Positions 46,511 to 58,649 are shown, numbered from the stretch's first letter. The stretch is DNA of 64,000 nucleotides from Gnetum montanum (GCA_015680685.1 MNCI01029492.1:345542-409541), one strand, 5' to 3'. The notes: generated by a model not told the origin, from the letters alone. Program-made: numbers and translations.

Positions 46511-46553
46511 CAAAAACAATAACAATAACAACAGTAATAACAATAAGATAATC
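46511..46553 (+). repeat. AAC/AAT microsatellite
   Basis: A run of AACAAT and AAC units on the plus strand, imperfect. Confidence 0.7.
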
Positions 46554-48145
46554 TATTGAAATGCATCTAAAACATTAAAGAATTAATTACATGCATTAGA
46601 TTAAATAACTAGACCTTTGCAAATTATTAAGTTGTAATACTTTATACTTTTCTTATTAGATGGCTAATAAATATCACACTAGGGAAGAGGAATGGAGGCA
46701 AGAAGAACTTGCAACCAAGGTTAGTCATGCAACCAAAGAGACTCTTATGACATGTGCCTAAGAAACTTATGCATAGTTTAATTAGAAACTTGTGTGCCAA
46801 ATATGGTAGCTAAAACATTCACTCTTAGTGTATCATATATATTCGTTGTCATAAGCATTGATTTTTATTACATATGTACAGGTTTTTTATTAGTCTTTAT
46901 TACCTCTACTAGTTTTGGTCCCCATCAACCTGTGATCCATGATCACTAACCTTCTAGAGGATAGGTCATAGGAGCAACTTGTGACTCTCCTAGATATTGT
47001 ACCATCTATAGGGACTACTAATTCTATGCTCTCTTACACCTAGGATAAGGCTTGAGACATGAGTCTTACTAATCCATCCTAATGGGGGATCCTCCTCCTC
47101 CACATCTATGGTGCCTCACCACCAACTAGAAAACTCCCTTATGTTAGTTCCACCCACCAAATGACCATAAGTAGCCTATGCTATGTGCATCATCAAAGAA
47201 CATGTATTAACTTGACTTGCTAAAGCCATAATCATCCTAACATATTACACATACCAAAACCCAATCACATCCATGAACTAATCATAACAGAAGTGTAGTT
47301 CTCACTAATGGTGTAAGCAATTCAATGTTAGTCCAAGCCCATGCATAACTAACTCCATGCAATGTAACTCTATCAACATGGCATAACTAAAACATCCATC
47401 ATAGTCTTACTTGCACATACAAAGAATGTGTTTTTCCATTATAGAAATTAATAAATTCATAAATCATATCATTGTAACCTAACTACAACTCATGGTTCCT
47501 TCGTTTTTCCCAACTATGACTCATGGTGGCATCACAACCTCTAATATGAGTTGGCCATGACTGGATTCCTACTTGTCCTAATGCTAAGATCAACAACATA
47601 AAATTGACTAGAAACCATTGCAATCTTCTTGCAAAACAATTATAACTCACATCCTTTAAATACTCTTAACATGACCTAATTGTTACAGATTCAACACTGG
47701 CAACCCCCAAAATACCCTTAGCATAAGGACATCGAAACACATGGTCCCCCTTGAAATTCCATAATAGATAGGCTACAAGGCTACTATGACTTGTAACTAC
47801 ACCCACAAGCAAACAAAAGAGTCAAAATAAGCTACTAACATACTCAAAATCCCATGTGCTTAATAGTTTAAATATAATCCATGCATCCTTGAAGAACTAT
47901 AATTAATCTCATACAACCTTGAGAGGATGTAAATTTCATTAGTATGTTACATAACAAATACATGTATAATTCTAAAATTGAAAAAATAAAATAGTTTTTT
48001 TGCTACATCATCAAACTTGAAGGATCTATTAGACAAAGGAAATGTACATAGCATGCATAGCGAACACTTCAATAATATAGTTACCAAGTTTTCTTGGTGC
48101 TACATCAAATAGGTATTTTAAGATTTTAGTTGTAATTTGCCATTT

Positions 48146-48453
48146 TTAGTGACAATGCTCCAAAGCAAGACATTGTAGAAATATGTGATGGTAGGTTCTC
48201 TTTTCTTGTAGAGTCTTGACCCATCTACCTGTTTTAATTCTAAAATAGTGAGAGCCTAATCTTGCCCAGCTAATTTAACATCGTAGATCAAGGGATATAG
48301 GGGCACATACATAAGTTTCTTTCTTGTTGATGCCTTCTCTAATGTTAGTTATGTAGAATTATTTTTTACTTGTTGGATTATCCCATATGTGCAAAAGTGC
48401 CTTTTCTTTAATACTCTTATGTAGTTGTTTCATATGATAATGAAGAATTTCTT
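48146..48453 (-). pseudogene. LINE ORF2, C-terminal part
   Basis: The reading is LHYHMKQLHKSIKEKALLHI, then a stretch with INKKETYVCAPISLD, then WARLGSHYFRIKTGRWV and YHHIFLQC before a stop near 48146. GSHxxRIxTGRW followed by HxFLxC is the signature of the C-terminal region of a plant LINE family, where a Cys-His cluster follows RT. The first Cys pair of the cluster seems lost by a small deletion. At least two in-frame stops. Confidence 0.75.
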
Positions 48454-48530
48454 TGATGAGTCATCATCTGCATCAAAAGTGATATCGAAGCCCCTTAGGT
48501 GTGTTGATCTAATACTCTTATGTAGTTGTT
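48409..48530. other. Rearranged left end of element G with templated filler
   Basis: At 48454, exactly after the target copy TTCTT, comes about 40 bp that match the outer U3 end of the G 5' LTR in inverted orientation. Next come about 16 unmatched bases, then a 21-base exact copy (48510-48530) of LINE sequence at 48409-48429. The remaining LTR starts at 48531. The junction word GTTACCAG is shared with the normal LTR. Confidence 0.75.
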
Positions 48531-49018
48531 ACCAGAAAATACGCTTATGTGTTAGCAATTGGTTGTACTCATTCCGCTTAATGATGAGGAACATAAATAA
48601 CATTAATTGGAAACAACAATAAAAAATACATTAAATTTTTAATCTAAGAAAATCATAAATTCAAAGTGGATGCTGTAATGATGTAAATGATCTTGATCCT
48701 TATTGCCGAACATATAATGTGCCCAAGTACATTGCACTCAAATAAGGATGCCATGCAACCATAAACATCACACTACAAGCATACACTGGAATTGAAATTG
48801 GAAAACTCTAACTGACTCTATCTATCTTCTATCTCTACCTATCTGTCTATGTATCTCTCCCCCCACACCATGCACCCCATGTGATATTTATAGGTGAGCA
48901 TGGTAGAAATGACATTAGATATTCGACATCGCTTACTAATTGCAATATCGGATCCCCAATATCAGATCCACGATCTTGGAGCCCTGATATCGCTTCTAAC
49001 GTGGATGATAACTCATCA
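48531..49018 (-). repeat. 3' LTR of element G, truncated
   Basis: Matches the U3-to-middle part of 56369-57200 and ends CTCATCA at 49018. The left 340 bp or so of the LTR are missing and replaced by the filler at 48454-48530. The TATA box on the minus strand is CTATAAATAT (about 48893-48884). Confidence 0.85.
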
Positions 49019-49041
49019 TACCCCCACAACTAAATGAAAAC
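49019..49041 (-). promoter_or_regulatory. Polypurine tract of element G
   Basis: The minus strand reads TGTGGGGGTA directly before the LTR, in the position seen for all the elements with a 3' end in the window. Confidence 0.65.
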
Positions 49042-49047
49042 TTGCCC

Positions 49048-51991
49048 TCAAGTTTCATACAAAATGGTGAAAGGTATGAGATTATTAACTGACAAGACAA
49101 TCATTGCAACAATCAAAATTAGGAACAAAAAAAGAATGATGGAGCCACTATTTATGCCAGGAGGTTGTGGCTCTTCCACAATATCCTTTCCTTTGCCTTT
49201 ATCTCCTAGTTTCGAAGGCTTGTGATGATGTAGCAGCGATTGAAATTTCTCCTTCTCTATCCTAGGATCATGCATAGTCCATGCAAATGATTATATGTGT
49301 GAGGGAAGTGGCACATCCCACAAACATGGTAGCTACAAAAACATTTGATTGGCTTTTACATACCAAGCCACAAATTGATGTCTCTCCTCTTCAAATGCCT
49401 TGACCTTATCTCTCAACTCTTGATAATCAATGAAGTGTCTGGCCAAGTTTGCAACTACATCTTTTTGTCCATGGTAGCTCGCCTTAACCACCTCCAATTC
49501 TACAATTGCAACCGCTAGCTTGTCAAGAGCTACTTTGTTGTCAACAACCTCCTTTTCATACAATGCGTATGTGGTGGCTACTTGCCTCTCGAGCTCATTG
49601 TGCAGGTGCCTTGCTATCAACATGGCCAAGTTGGCGTATTGAAGATTGGACAACTCCATGTACCCTTTTAGATCAGCAATCTGTAGGTCCTAGCTTTCAA
49701 CCTCCACCTAGTAGGCAAGGGCATATGTATCTAGGATGTTTCTCTAGTTGGATTTTTGGGCCACAAAGGAATCTATTTGACCCTTTGCCATCTAGATTTA
49801 TTTTTTCAATGACTTCTTTGTACATGCTCACCTGGTCATAGAAGTGCTCTTTAAGGTGCTCATGCTTTTTGGCCTCATTCTTCCACACACTTATTTAATG
49901 GCCAACTTTTATCGAATAGTGCATACCTCCTCCATGGAGAGGGTTCAATTTTCTTAGGCAAGATGAGTTATGTTGTGGTTGACCTATACTAGCTACTCTC
50001 TTAGCTGGTGGACACTTTCTTCTAGCAAATTATTTTGCTACTCAATGGTGGTCAACCTATTATTTGTTGCACTTAACTGCTTATTTTCTTCTTGTATGGT
50101 GGTAAGGGCCTTGAGATGGGCATGGGTTTGCTCTTCTATGATGAAATCATCTCATATCGCTTGCTCTCTTTCCCGTGCCAAGGTTTATTCTCTTCTATCA
50201 TCTAAGCCAATTACTTAGTTTGGAAAGCCTCCATTATCTTAGGTGGGATCAATGAATATGGATCCCACTTTTTTCCCTTAAGGTTGTGAGCTCTTAATGA
50301 AGCCTTTGGGATTTCACTTCTACGTGCTTGACCCTATGCTCGGTAATGACAAGTTTTCCTTTAGTTGAAATCAGTTTGAACTATCCTATAGTGACATCGC
50401 TAGGGATGTCAAACAAGGAGGTCATTAGCTACCTTGTCTACAGTAGTCTATCTAACATAACCTCGTGTTCAGCTGGAGTCATGGTAGGACCAACCAATGC
50501 TTGCGCATCCTATGCACCTGTGAGATCCATTGGTGGTACAACAGAAATGTTAAAGAATTATTTTATGTGGCCCTTGATAATATATGCTACACATGTCGCA
50601 TCTTGGTGTTGCATGACTACAACTATAGCCCCTTCACCAATTTCAAGTAGTACTTGAAATGATGTGGCATTCCTAGAGATCTATTGTGACTACTGGGCTT
50701 CTTTTCTAGATTGGAGTGAAACCTGCCCTGTGGCAGAATCAGTAGACACCATGGGCTAGACTACATCATTAAGAACTCGAAAGAGACTTGACTCATCAAG
50801 TGTTCCCCAGCTCATGAGGTCTAAGATCCACCAGAGATGACTAAGTGTGGACCTATAATCATAAATTGGTGACTGTTGTTGAGGTGGTTGAGATGGTAGT
50901 AGTGGTTGTTTAGATTGTGGTCTATGGCTAGGTCCTAGTTCTTGCTACTACTTGGCCTATGCCAACTGGTGCCTGAGCTGTTCAATTTGTTGCTCTAATT
51001 AGGTGATGTATCCCCACTTTGGTTACTTCTCTAGTTGCTGCTCCTCTTGTTCTTCTTGCTCTCTGAGATCTTTTCTCGGAGGCGTTGATTTGAGCAGTTC
51101 TGCAAAAGAAGCATTTTGAGCTTTGTAAGGTACATCATTGGTATAACTAAGGATTCCAACACAACGACACAATTTCTAGATTAGATAGGAGAACAAAAAA
51201 GTGAGCTTCCCCATCTTTGCCTCTTTGAACCACCGCTCAATCTCCATGAAGTATAGTTGGGGGATGTTGGCTTGAAATTTTTCCATTAACACAACACATC
51301 CTTGAGCCACATAGGTGGATAGACGATTGAGCCCCTTCATTGGAAACAAATAATATGTCCCAATTTTAAAATAGGTACACTCTTCCAGGCTCAATCTATT
51401 ATACGACTTATTCTCTTCATCAAAAGCATGTTTCAACCATAGCTTGAAACTCTTCGAATCAAGTCGAGTTGATAGGACCGATAATCATGCTCCAATATTT
51501 GGAGAATTTAGGGCTTTAGTGATTGGCCAGACAAAATAAGAGACTATGACCCCACCAATTCTTACAGTGGTACCTTCTTCTTTACCATGCCAAAAAGAAT
51601 AAGTCTCCCCAAGGTACCATTCTACAGTTTTAGACAAGATTGGCCAAAATGGAGATGCTTGCAACTGTGTCCTCATTGATTGAGGGGTGAACTCCATGAA
51701 CAACCCGAAGTTCATTTCCACAATGACTGAGGCCAACATGGGACGTGCCTGAATGGTAGCAAGGCATTCCAGTGATAATGTGAGTTTTTGTCCTTGCACT
51801 TGAGGTGTTGCCTCTACCTGCACAAATTGAGCTTTGGCAGGGACTTTTTCAGGGGCTTCTTAATGGTTACTGAATGACTATGCCTCATACTCAATTGGTG
51901 GTCCTTGCTAGCCAGTTTGACCTTGATTTCCCCAAGGGTGTTTGCTTAGTCCTTGTGATGGATTGCCTTGGGTTGCTTGTTTGGGGGCCAT
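49048..51991 (-). pseudogene. ORFx of element G (best copy)
   Basis: Unrecognised protein, about 980 codons, starting MAPKQATQGNPSQG at 51991. The N-terminal part is globular: VIVEMNFGLFMEF, VEWYLGETYSFWHGKEEG, TVRIGGVIVSYFVWP, YYLFPMKGLNRLSTY, MEKFQANIPQLYFMEIERWF. A Gln/Glu-rich linker follows near 51080-50880, then LFDIPSDVT, then several hundred residues with heptads (for example NELERQVATTYALYEKEV and LRDKVKAFEEERHQFV). The tail is LGDKGKGKDIVEEPQPP. In this copy the frame continues past the Pro-rich tail through a hydrophobic stretch to 49048; in B and E a stop comes first, so this extension is probably read-through. Long open stretches survive, with far fewer stops than in E. Could be a structural or host-derived protein; function unknown. 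Confidence 0.75.
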
Positions 51992-53886
51992 CTATAATCA
52001 CACAAAACATCAGGTTACTAAAGGATCCTTGTATTGATCATGTTACACATTTATACCTTAGTCAACCTTCAGTGTATGTTATAGCCATGTTAGATTGTAG
52101 AGTTAAGGCCTTACTTTTTGTTCAAAATGACCCAATAAGGTAGTTAAGGCACTTAGGGATACATCAAAAGTATCTTTGGCATGGTGGGTAATGTTTATTT
52201 ACTTATTTATCTTTGATTTTACTTAGTGTATTCATTGTTTACCCTCAAAATACCTTTTCGGTGATAGTGATTTTCAAAAAACAATGTGATGTTAGGTGGA
52301 CACAACAAACCCCCATGACTAAGATGGACACTCTGGGGATAGACAGGTGCAAATGACACAAAAAATAGAGTGCAAACAAGCGAGATATAGTGTGTGGACG
52401 AAGGGTGTGCAAAGCTTAAATCGCTAGAGAAAAAAAACTACAAAAACTCCCCTTACATTATGATGTGAATATGAAATTATGAGCATAGCTAAGTGTCATA
52501 TTTATAGGTTTTATGGCCTCGATATTAGGTACTTAACATCGGGGATCTGATGTCAGGGCCCCTCTGATATCTGGGATCTGATATCGGAGTTCCCAGAAAA
52601 ACACTCAACTGACAATTTGACAAAGGGAGAATAATTCAAGGGTAAGAATAAAAGAGTTTGAGGTACCAAACATTAAAAACTTGGTAATGTCATCAAGATA
52701 ATGCTAGGGAAATGAATAATGCACAAAAGTGAAGAGGGTATATAGTTAGGGAAAGATGAAATGATAGTTATTAAAGCACAATGGAAGGTGCATAAATCAG
52801 GTGGCATTGAAAAACAAGTAGAAGACACAAGAGTTACACAAGTGGATCCTTCCCAAAGAAAGCACATGTCAATGATGCCCTTGCATCATACCAGAAGATG
52901 TCTGTAGGCACCTACGATGTTAAATGCGACTAATACTTGTCACACAACAACACACACACAAAACATAACAAAAAAAATACACCACCATTAGTAGAGAATT
53001 ATGACTATGTAAATCTAGATCATAGATGAAAACACAACGAATAGTGAGGTGAGGAATGGAAAGCATGGAGCTCGTATGAAGCCACTTGTGTGTTTGGTGG
53101 TTAAGGTGACTTTGACAACAACCCTCCCAAATCCAGACCAAAAACAACCACATCCAGTGACCTTGCATCAACACACTTAACTAATCCATTCCCTCAAGCA
53201 ACAAGGGTGTTCTCATAGATCAACCACCATCCCACCAAAAAGAAGAAAAGAGTAACACAAAGTGCAGAAGGACCTTAGTTAGAGGGAATCTTCAGGCATG
53301 GGTACATGTATTTCTAGTTCCATAACCAGTGCTTGTAGCCCATACTCCATTATTACATCTAAAGGGTGTGCTTTGAATTCCCATCAGTTTTTTTTGGCTT
53401 TTTGGATGGGAACCAAACCATGCAAAGGCTTATTGACTGGGTCAACTTCCTGGTGGTGTTTGGCGATGGAATGGTTGAAAAAAAATGACAACATCCACAC
53501 ACCCAAGAGAATAAACTAGCACAAGTGCATCAAATACCCTTGAAGTCACATCCTTTTCAATTCCTTTGAATCCTTCTTCAGGGTGGAGGATACGAAGCCA
53601 TAGATTCATTATAGTTTGATTAGAAGAGGGGCTCCATCCTTCCAAAATAGAGGGAAACCATAGAATTAAGCAGATGGATGGATGATGTGGACTCACCATT
53701 CACACAGTTAAACATTTATGATAGAAACAACACAGAAACAAATCCCCACCCCAAGTGGACCAAAGTAAAGCTCACTTATTGATCAAGAACATTTAGGAAT
53801 GGTAAAAAAAATAAATCAAAACAAAACAAAACAAAAAACAAAATAAAATAAAACAAAACAAAAGAAAAAGGAGGATTAGTTCATGG
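51992..53886 (-). other. 3' spacer of element G
   Basis: No gene is seen. The conserved spacer block is at about 52837-52912, the single GGGTGTGCTTTGAATTCCC unit near 53365, and an A-rich run of AAAACAAAAC units at about 53815-53870 next to the end of the Pro-rich ORF. Confidence 0.7.
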
Positions 53887-54340
53887 TTAGAAAGGAAGAT
53901 AGGCCCAAGGACTATGCATTGGAGGGCGATACGAACTAGAAAAAGGGTCCATGCATTGTGGATACATGGTATAGGGCATGCTTCTTAGTGGTGTCACACA
54001 CATGCCATAAGGGCTGGGTTGGTACATTGGTGTGGAAGATGGGGTAGCTTGAAACGTTCCCAGTGTCCAACTGAGGTCATGATAACTTGATGGCATGCAT
54101 GGATTCTGTTGTCTTGACATAAAATTAGAATCCATGGTAGTGGTCAAAATAGAAGTAGAGATAACAAGCGACTTTGGTATATGTACAGAAGGTGGTAGAT
54201 CCAAAGGAAGGGATACATCACTAGATTTCCCTTGTGCAGGAGTAGTAGATACAGTGGGTGATGCTTGGCCTTTACATTTTTTGGTGCAAATCATCCTAAA
54301 GAAGGGACGTTTGTGTGGTTGTAAAGGGTTTCCACCAAAT
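53887..54340 (-). pseudogene. Pro/Ser/Met-rich ORF of element G in place of the protease
   Basis: An open frame of 135 codons from MICTKKCKGQ (54294) to AYLPF. Upstream it is preceded by KRPFFR, which aligns with the KGSYFR that precedes the protease in F. The downstream text (ASPTVSTTPAQGKSS, TPMYQPSPYGMC, SYRPPMHSPWAYLPF) is low-complexity with no DSG motif or other protease block. It is either a remnant of the gag Pro-rich tail or a local replacement of the protease. Confidence 0.5.
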
Positions 54341-56120
54341 TGATCATTGGTATGTACAGTTGCTACACAAGTAGCTACTTGTGGCTATAAAGGATGTTGT
54401 GCTGAACTCTTTAGAATGGGTGACGAAGCGTGAAGGGGAAAAACATGAGAGCTTGGAAAAGATGGTGGAGGATATGTGGCACGCGATGGTGACAACATGG
54501 GAGATGACACGTAGCAATGGTGTTCTAGTGAGTGGTATGCATGTAGGAAAGAAGAGGAAGATGAATGGGAACTTGTCAGAGAAAAAGGCTATTGAACGTA
54601 GTACTCACATGAGTACAAATGATGAGATGGTTGCCAAGTGGGTGATTGCCTCCCCCATGACTGTGGTGGTTTCCACTATGATTGAGATCGACCATAAGGC
54701 TGAGGATGGTTCCTACCCATGTGGGTATAGGATGGACCATAACCACGTGGATGGAAGGATATTCTTCTAGGCTTTTGCTGGCATAAGAAATTTGGATTTA
54801 GCATAGAAGCCCAATGCTCCTATAGATGTGACAATATTGGGCATCGGACCTTTAGATGATCATAAAGGCAAAGGTCACATTCCTCATCTATGTTTGTAGT
54901 GGAGCTATTTGCCTTGTTTTCAATAGTAGTGTGTTTGTCTCGTTGGCCTTTCATCTCACTTGTTTCACGATTTCTTCCTTTATGTTGAGATTCTTCACCG
55001 AGACTGTGTTGTGCCACACTCACTTCAGTAGGCTTGGCATATGATGAAGCACTATGTTGAAGCCATGTAGACATTCTATTCAACCTTGCATGGAATTTAT
55101 CAATTAGTTATTGTATCGGAAAGGGATGTTGGGACATCTCCCTGTGGAAAGTTACCTTATCCTAGTTAGTGACCATTTCTGTTACAAACGTTGATTCCCA
55201 TTGGTGGTTTTCCAAACTTTGTTGTTTACACAACTCTCCTTCCTCTTTATCAACCCATTGAATTAGCCTTAAAATATGATGGTCTTCTAATTCATGTAGT
55301 TGCTCCTTAGTGTATGTTCCAAGGATCTCTCGTGTTTGAGTCTGAAGCCCATCTATGATGTGGTGAAGTTGTTCTTCCTGGAAGAAGCCATGGCCTGGAC
55401 ATTTATGCAATAAAGAGTAATAACATTCTAGGGCCAAATACAAGGGCTCATGTTCTATTTTTTGCCACTCCTAGATCTATTTCCATAATTGGAACACTCT
55501 ATCATAAGTTTGATACTTGTCGCTGAACAATTCTAACATCATGGACCAATGCTTAATAGAATTAGGTTTCAATGACTAATACCACATGGCAGCTTGATCA
55601 ACGAGTGTCCAAGGGAAGAGTTTTAACTTCTGCCACATGTTTTCAAGGTTCTGTAAGGTGCATGCATCATGGAAGGCTTTCAAATGCTGTTGCAGATTGG
55701 AATTATAGCCTCCTCTAAACCTAGGGATATACTCCATTTGGATTCATTTGATACAACTATCCTGTTGATGTTTTTTGGGGATTCTAATAGCCTCCTAAAT
55801 GTTTGCTAAGCTTCAAGTCAATAACAAGGGTTTACTTTCTCCATCAGACATCTCCATGTATGGAAGTTGAGTTGCATGAGTCTAATAACCCTATAGGTAG
55901 TTGTGATGATGATATGAGCATTTCATTCTTCAGTGTTTGACATCGCAATTTATGTGGCGATCATACCTATATCGAACATCATCCAAACAAGACGTTGCAA
56001 AGGAAGATGAAGTGAGACTAGGAGAAGGGTTGTGGATCCTATGGTTCTCCAAATCATTCCATGATGATCACTCTCTTCGTCAGAAGTATTTGAATCTATC
56101 GAATATAATCATGAAACACT
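54341..56120 (-). pseudogene. gag: Gag of element G
   Basis: Ser-rich N-terminal type: SPSPSLTSSSFATS and DDVRYRYDRH (about 56060-55950). The core is well kept: YIPRFRGGYNSNLQQHLKAF, ENMWQKLKLFPWTLVD, MMLELFSDKYQTYDRVF, GHGFFQEEQLHHIIDGLQTQ. The coil (HKGRNRETSEMKGQRDKHT) leads to the zinc-knuckle-like CDLCLYDHLKVRCP (about 54890-54845) and a Tyr/Trp/Pro-rich tail. The N-terminal start could not be fixed. Stops are moderate in number. Confidence 0.8.
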
Positions 56121-56348
56121 ATTTGAAAAGATTTGAACCCATTCAGATGGTTGCTTACTCCATTTTTTGTTGCTACATATAACATTGGTTCACCAGCGAA
56201 TAGTTTCATTACTGGATAAATCACTAATGTCATGTGCACAAGACATGTTGGAGATGCATGTGTGACTTATTACTCATCTTTGAAAGATAGATCATGGAAA
56301 TGCCTACAATGAAGTTGTATGATATAACTATCTTAGATAATTAGCATC

Positions 56349-56368
56349 ATCCCTGGCAACAATGCTAA
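56349..56368 (-). promoter_or_regulatory. Primer-binding site of element G
   Basis: The minus strand reads TTAGCATTGTTGCCAGGGAT; aligned with the tRNA-Asp complement it differs by a few transitions. Confidence 0.75.
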
Positions 56369-57200
56369 TGATGAGTGGCAAGGTACCCCTACATCCAACC
56401 ATATGAATACAAGCGTGTTTGCATGATCTGGTCAAACTCTGTGGATGGGCTAATTGTGAGTTCTAAGATAGTTATTGTGCTTCGTTGTTCGTTTTCTTCC
56501 CACGTCAGACTAGTGGAAGCTTTGTCATGTATGGTTTAGTTCGAAGTGACGTGTATGATGTAATTCTTTACTATGGAACAATAATAAAGAGTTGATTAAC
56601 TAAAGGTATGAAATAAATCCTACATTCAACCTAAGACGATGAGTATCTGAACCCGATTGTCTGTACGCACCTTGGGCTTCACGTAGTTTCTGCTAGGATT
56701 ACCAAATGCTAATCGCTACTAGGTTACCAGAAAATATGCTTACGTGCTCACAATTGATCGTACTCATTTCCCTTAATGACGAGGAACATAAATAACATTA
56801 ATTGAAAACAATAATAAATAAATACATCGAAATTTTAATCTAAGAAAATCATAAATGCAAAGTGGATGCTACAATGATGTAAATGATCTTGATCTTTATT
56901 GTCAAACATGTAATGTGCCCAAGTACATTGCACTCGAATAAGAATGTCGAGTAACCATAAAAATCACACTACGGGCATACATTGGAACTAAAATTGGAAA
57001 ACTCTAACTAACTCTATCTATCTTCTATCTCTACCTATCTGTCTATGTATCTCTCCCCCCGCACCATGCATCCCATGTGATATTTATAGGTGAGCATGGA
57101 AAAAACAACATTGGATATCTGACATCACTTACTGACTGTGATATCAGATCTCTAATATCGGAGCCCCAATATCACTTCTAATGTAGATGATGACTCATCA
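56369..57200 (-). repeat. 5' LTR of element G
   Basis: 832 bp, TGATGAG to CTCATCA. The TATA box on the minus strand is CTATAAATATC (about 57089-57079). The U3 contains GATATC/ATATCGG words (57110-57180). Followed by the target copy CTCTT. Confidence 0.9.
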
Positions 57201-57205
57201 CTCTT

Positions 57206-57677
57206 CCTCAATGTTCCATTTTTTGAGCCAGATCATTCCCTCATGGAACTACCCTTTTTCCTATATAGCCACTAAGAATTTGTTCAAAAATTTAGCCACT
57301 TTTCAACAAGAGAGACCATAGATATATGAAAAAAAATGACAAAGGGCTTCTATCTTTAAGGGCAAATCATATTGTACCTGTCTTTTAACTTGAAACTCTT
57401 CTAGCAAAAAATGCTTCTAAACCTCTTTTATTTTCTTTCTATATTTACTAGCAAGCCTAGGGCCCTACACAACACACCAATACAAAAGAGTTTGTTACAC
57501 AATATAGAATAACTTTCTTTTTATTTTCTAAGAGAAAATAGCTTCCTTCCTACATTTTCTTTTAATGTCAAATAGGGTTCTCAAAGCACCTACAATCCTA
57601 TGTTTCATGAAAACTTTCCAATTGTACTTATGAGAAAGATCCAGCCCAAGGTCTCTATAATTTGGAGCTATATCTAT
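57206..57677 (-). pseudogene. LINE ORF2, post-RT region
   Basis: The reading starts YRDLGLDLSHKYNWKVFMKH and IVGALRTLFDIKRKC, then TLLYWCVV and GPRLASKYRKKIKEV, then KHFLLEEFQVKRQVQYDLPL and WLKKWNIEEE. This is the thumb and connection region of plant LINE RTs, where W-and-basic helices precede LLYGxEVWG-like text. Several stops. The solo LTR lies upstream and element G downstream. Confidence 0.75.
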
Positions 57678-57682
57678 TTGAT

Positions 57683-58644
57683 TGATGACTCATTAACTGG
57701 CTAAGATATCATAGATGCTATATCATTAATGTTACATCACATCTGCATTGTAGCATCCCTATTGATGCATCTCAATTGGATACTACATTGCATCTGCTTT
57801 AACTTAGCTATGTTGATGGGTACAAATCGACACATCCCCATCAATGCATGTTTTGATGCATTGATGCATACATGTTGATGGAGCATATATGTTTGCCTAT
57901 AAATATGCAAGCACCCATAATGTATTTGACATCTTTTGGTCATTTTGTAGTTAGAATCTTGTAGTTTCATTTCATGATTTTAGTAGCAATCAGTAAGTGC
58001 TTGCAGTGTGGATTTGAGTTAGTTGTACGGTGTCTTGTTTGAGTGGCGTTATACTTGGACACATTCCATGAACATTAATAAGATCGAGATTTATTCACAT
58101 TCATTGCAGCACTTTGACTTAGATTAGATTTACTTTCTATGAAATTTACTCTTCATGTACTTAGTTAATATTTATGATTTCAGGCATATTAATCAATTGG
58201 TGGAATAAGCATAAACACATATTTGCTTGATAATCCCAACAAAATTATTGCTTAGTTCACCTAGTAGTATAATGCTTAGTAATCCTAGTAGTGGATATGT
58301 GGGTCCATGATGTACGTATGCATGATGTGTACGGTAAGCAAGAAATGGATATTTATCATCCTTGGGCTAGTTTAGAATTTATCTTCCTATTTTTAATTAG
58401 GTTAAATAATTAATTTCTCTATTATTGTTAAGATTCACATAAGGACACAACAACATTAATTATCATATGCCTCACTTTGGACTAAATCATATGTGACAAA
58501 GCTACCGGTAGTCTAAGTGGAAAGACATCATCCTACGATTAATGCTTAATAATCTAGATGCCATGACTAGGCTCATCCACAGAATTTGATTAGATCATGT
58601 GTGAATGCTTATGATTCATATGGTTGGGTGTAGACTACTAATCA
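57683..58644 (+). repeat. Solo LTR, plus orientation, inserted in the LINE
   Basis: 962 bp, TGATGAC to AATCA, matching the E/I-type plus-strand LTR (for example GTTGACTTAGATTAG-like and CACATAAGGACACAAC-like text shared with 12880-13120 and 60850-61366). No PBS, gag or second LTR is attached. Flanks TTGAT (57678-57682) and TTGAA (58645-58649) agree in four of five bases. TATA box CCTATAAATATGC near 57897. The U3 has repeated GATGCAT words. Solo LTRs arise by recombination between the two LTRs of one element. Confidence 0.85.
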
Positions 58645-58649
58645 TTGAA

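Larger units (their letters stand above)
42850..48145. other. AT-rich region without recognisable genes
   Basis: About 5.3 kb with no reading I can assign. It holds a diverged direct repeat (about 42890-43080 and 43930-44155), two overlapping hairpins (45658-45694), several TGCATAA words near 46300-46360, and an AAC/AAT microsatellite (about 46511-46553). Short open frames in it have no family motifs. Confidence 0.6.
48454..57200 (-). mobile_element. Element G: non-autonomous LTR element with gag and ORFx, inserted in the LINE
   Basis: Minus-strand order: 5' LTR 57200-56369, PBS, gag, Pro-rich ORF, spacer, ORFx 51991-49048, tract, truncated 3' LTR 49018-48531 plus filler. About 8.7 kb. Target duplication CTCTT (57201-57205) and TTCTT (48449-48453) agrees in four of five bases. 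Protease core, RT and IN are absent. It is the best preserved ORFx carrier. Confidence 0.85.

Noticed and set aside
46660-46760. Short open reading MANKYHTREEEWRQEEL on the plus strand, possible gag start
   Set aside because: It ends at a stop after about 33 codons and nothing recognisable follows; the charged composition alone is not evidence.
49019-49225. Hydrophobic C-terminus of the G ORFx frame as a membrane anchor (env-like)
   Set aside because: In B and E a stop follows the Pro-rich tail, so this stretch is most likely read-through into noncoding sequence before the polypurine tract.
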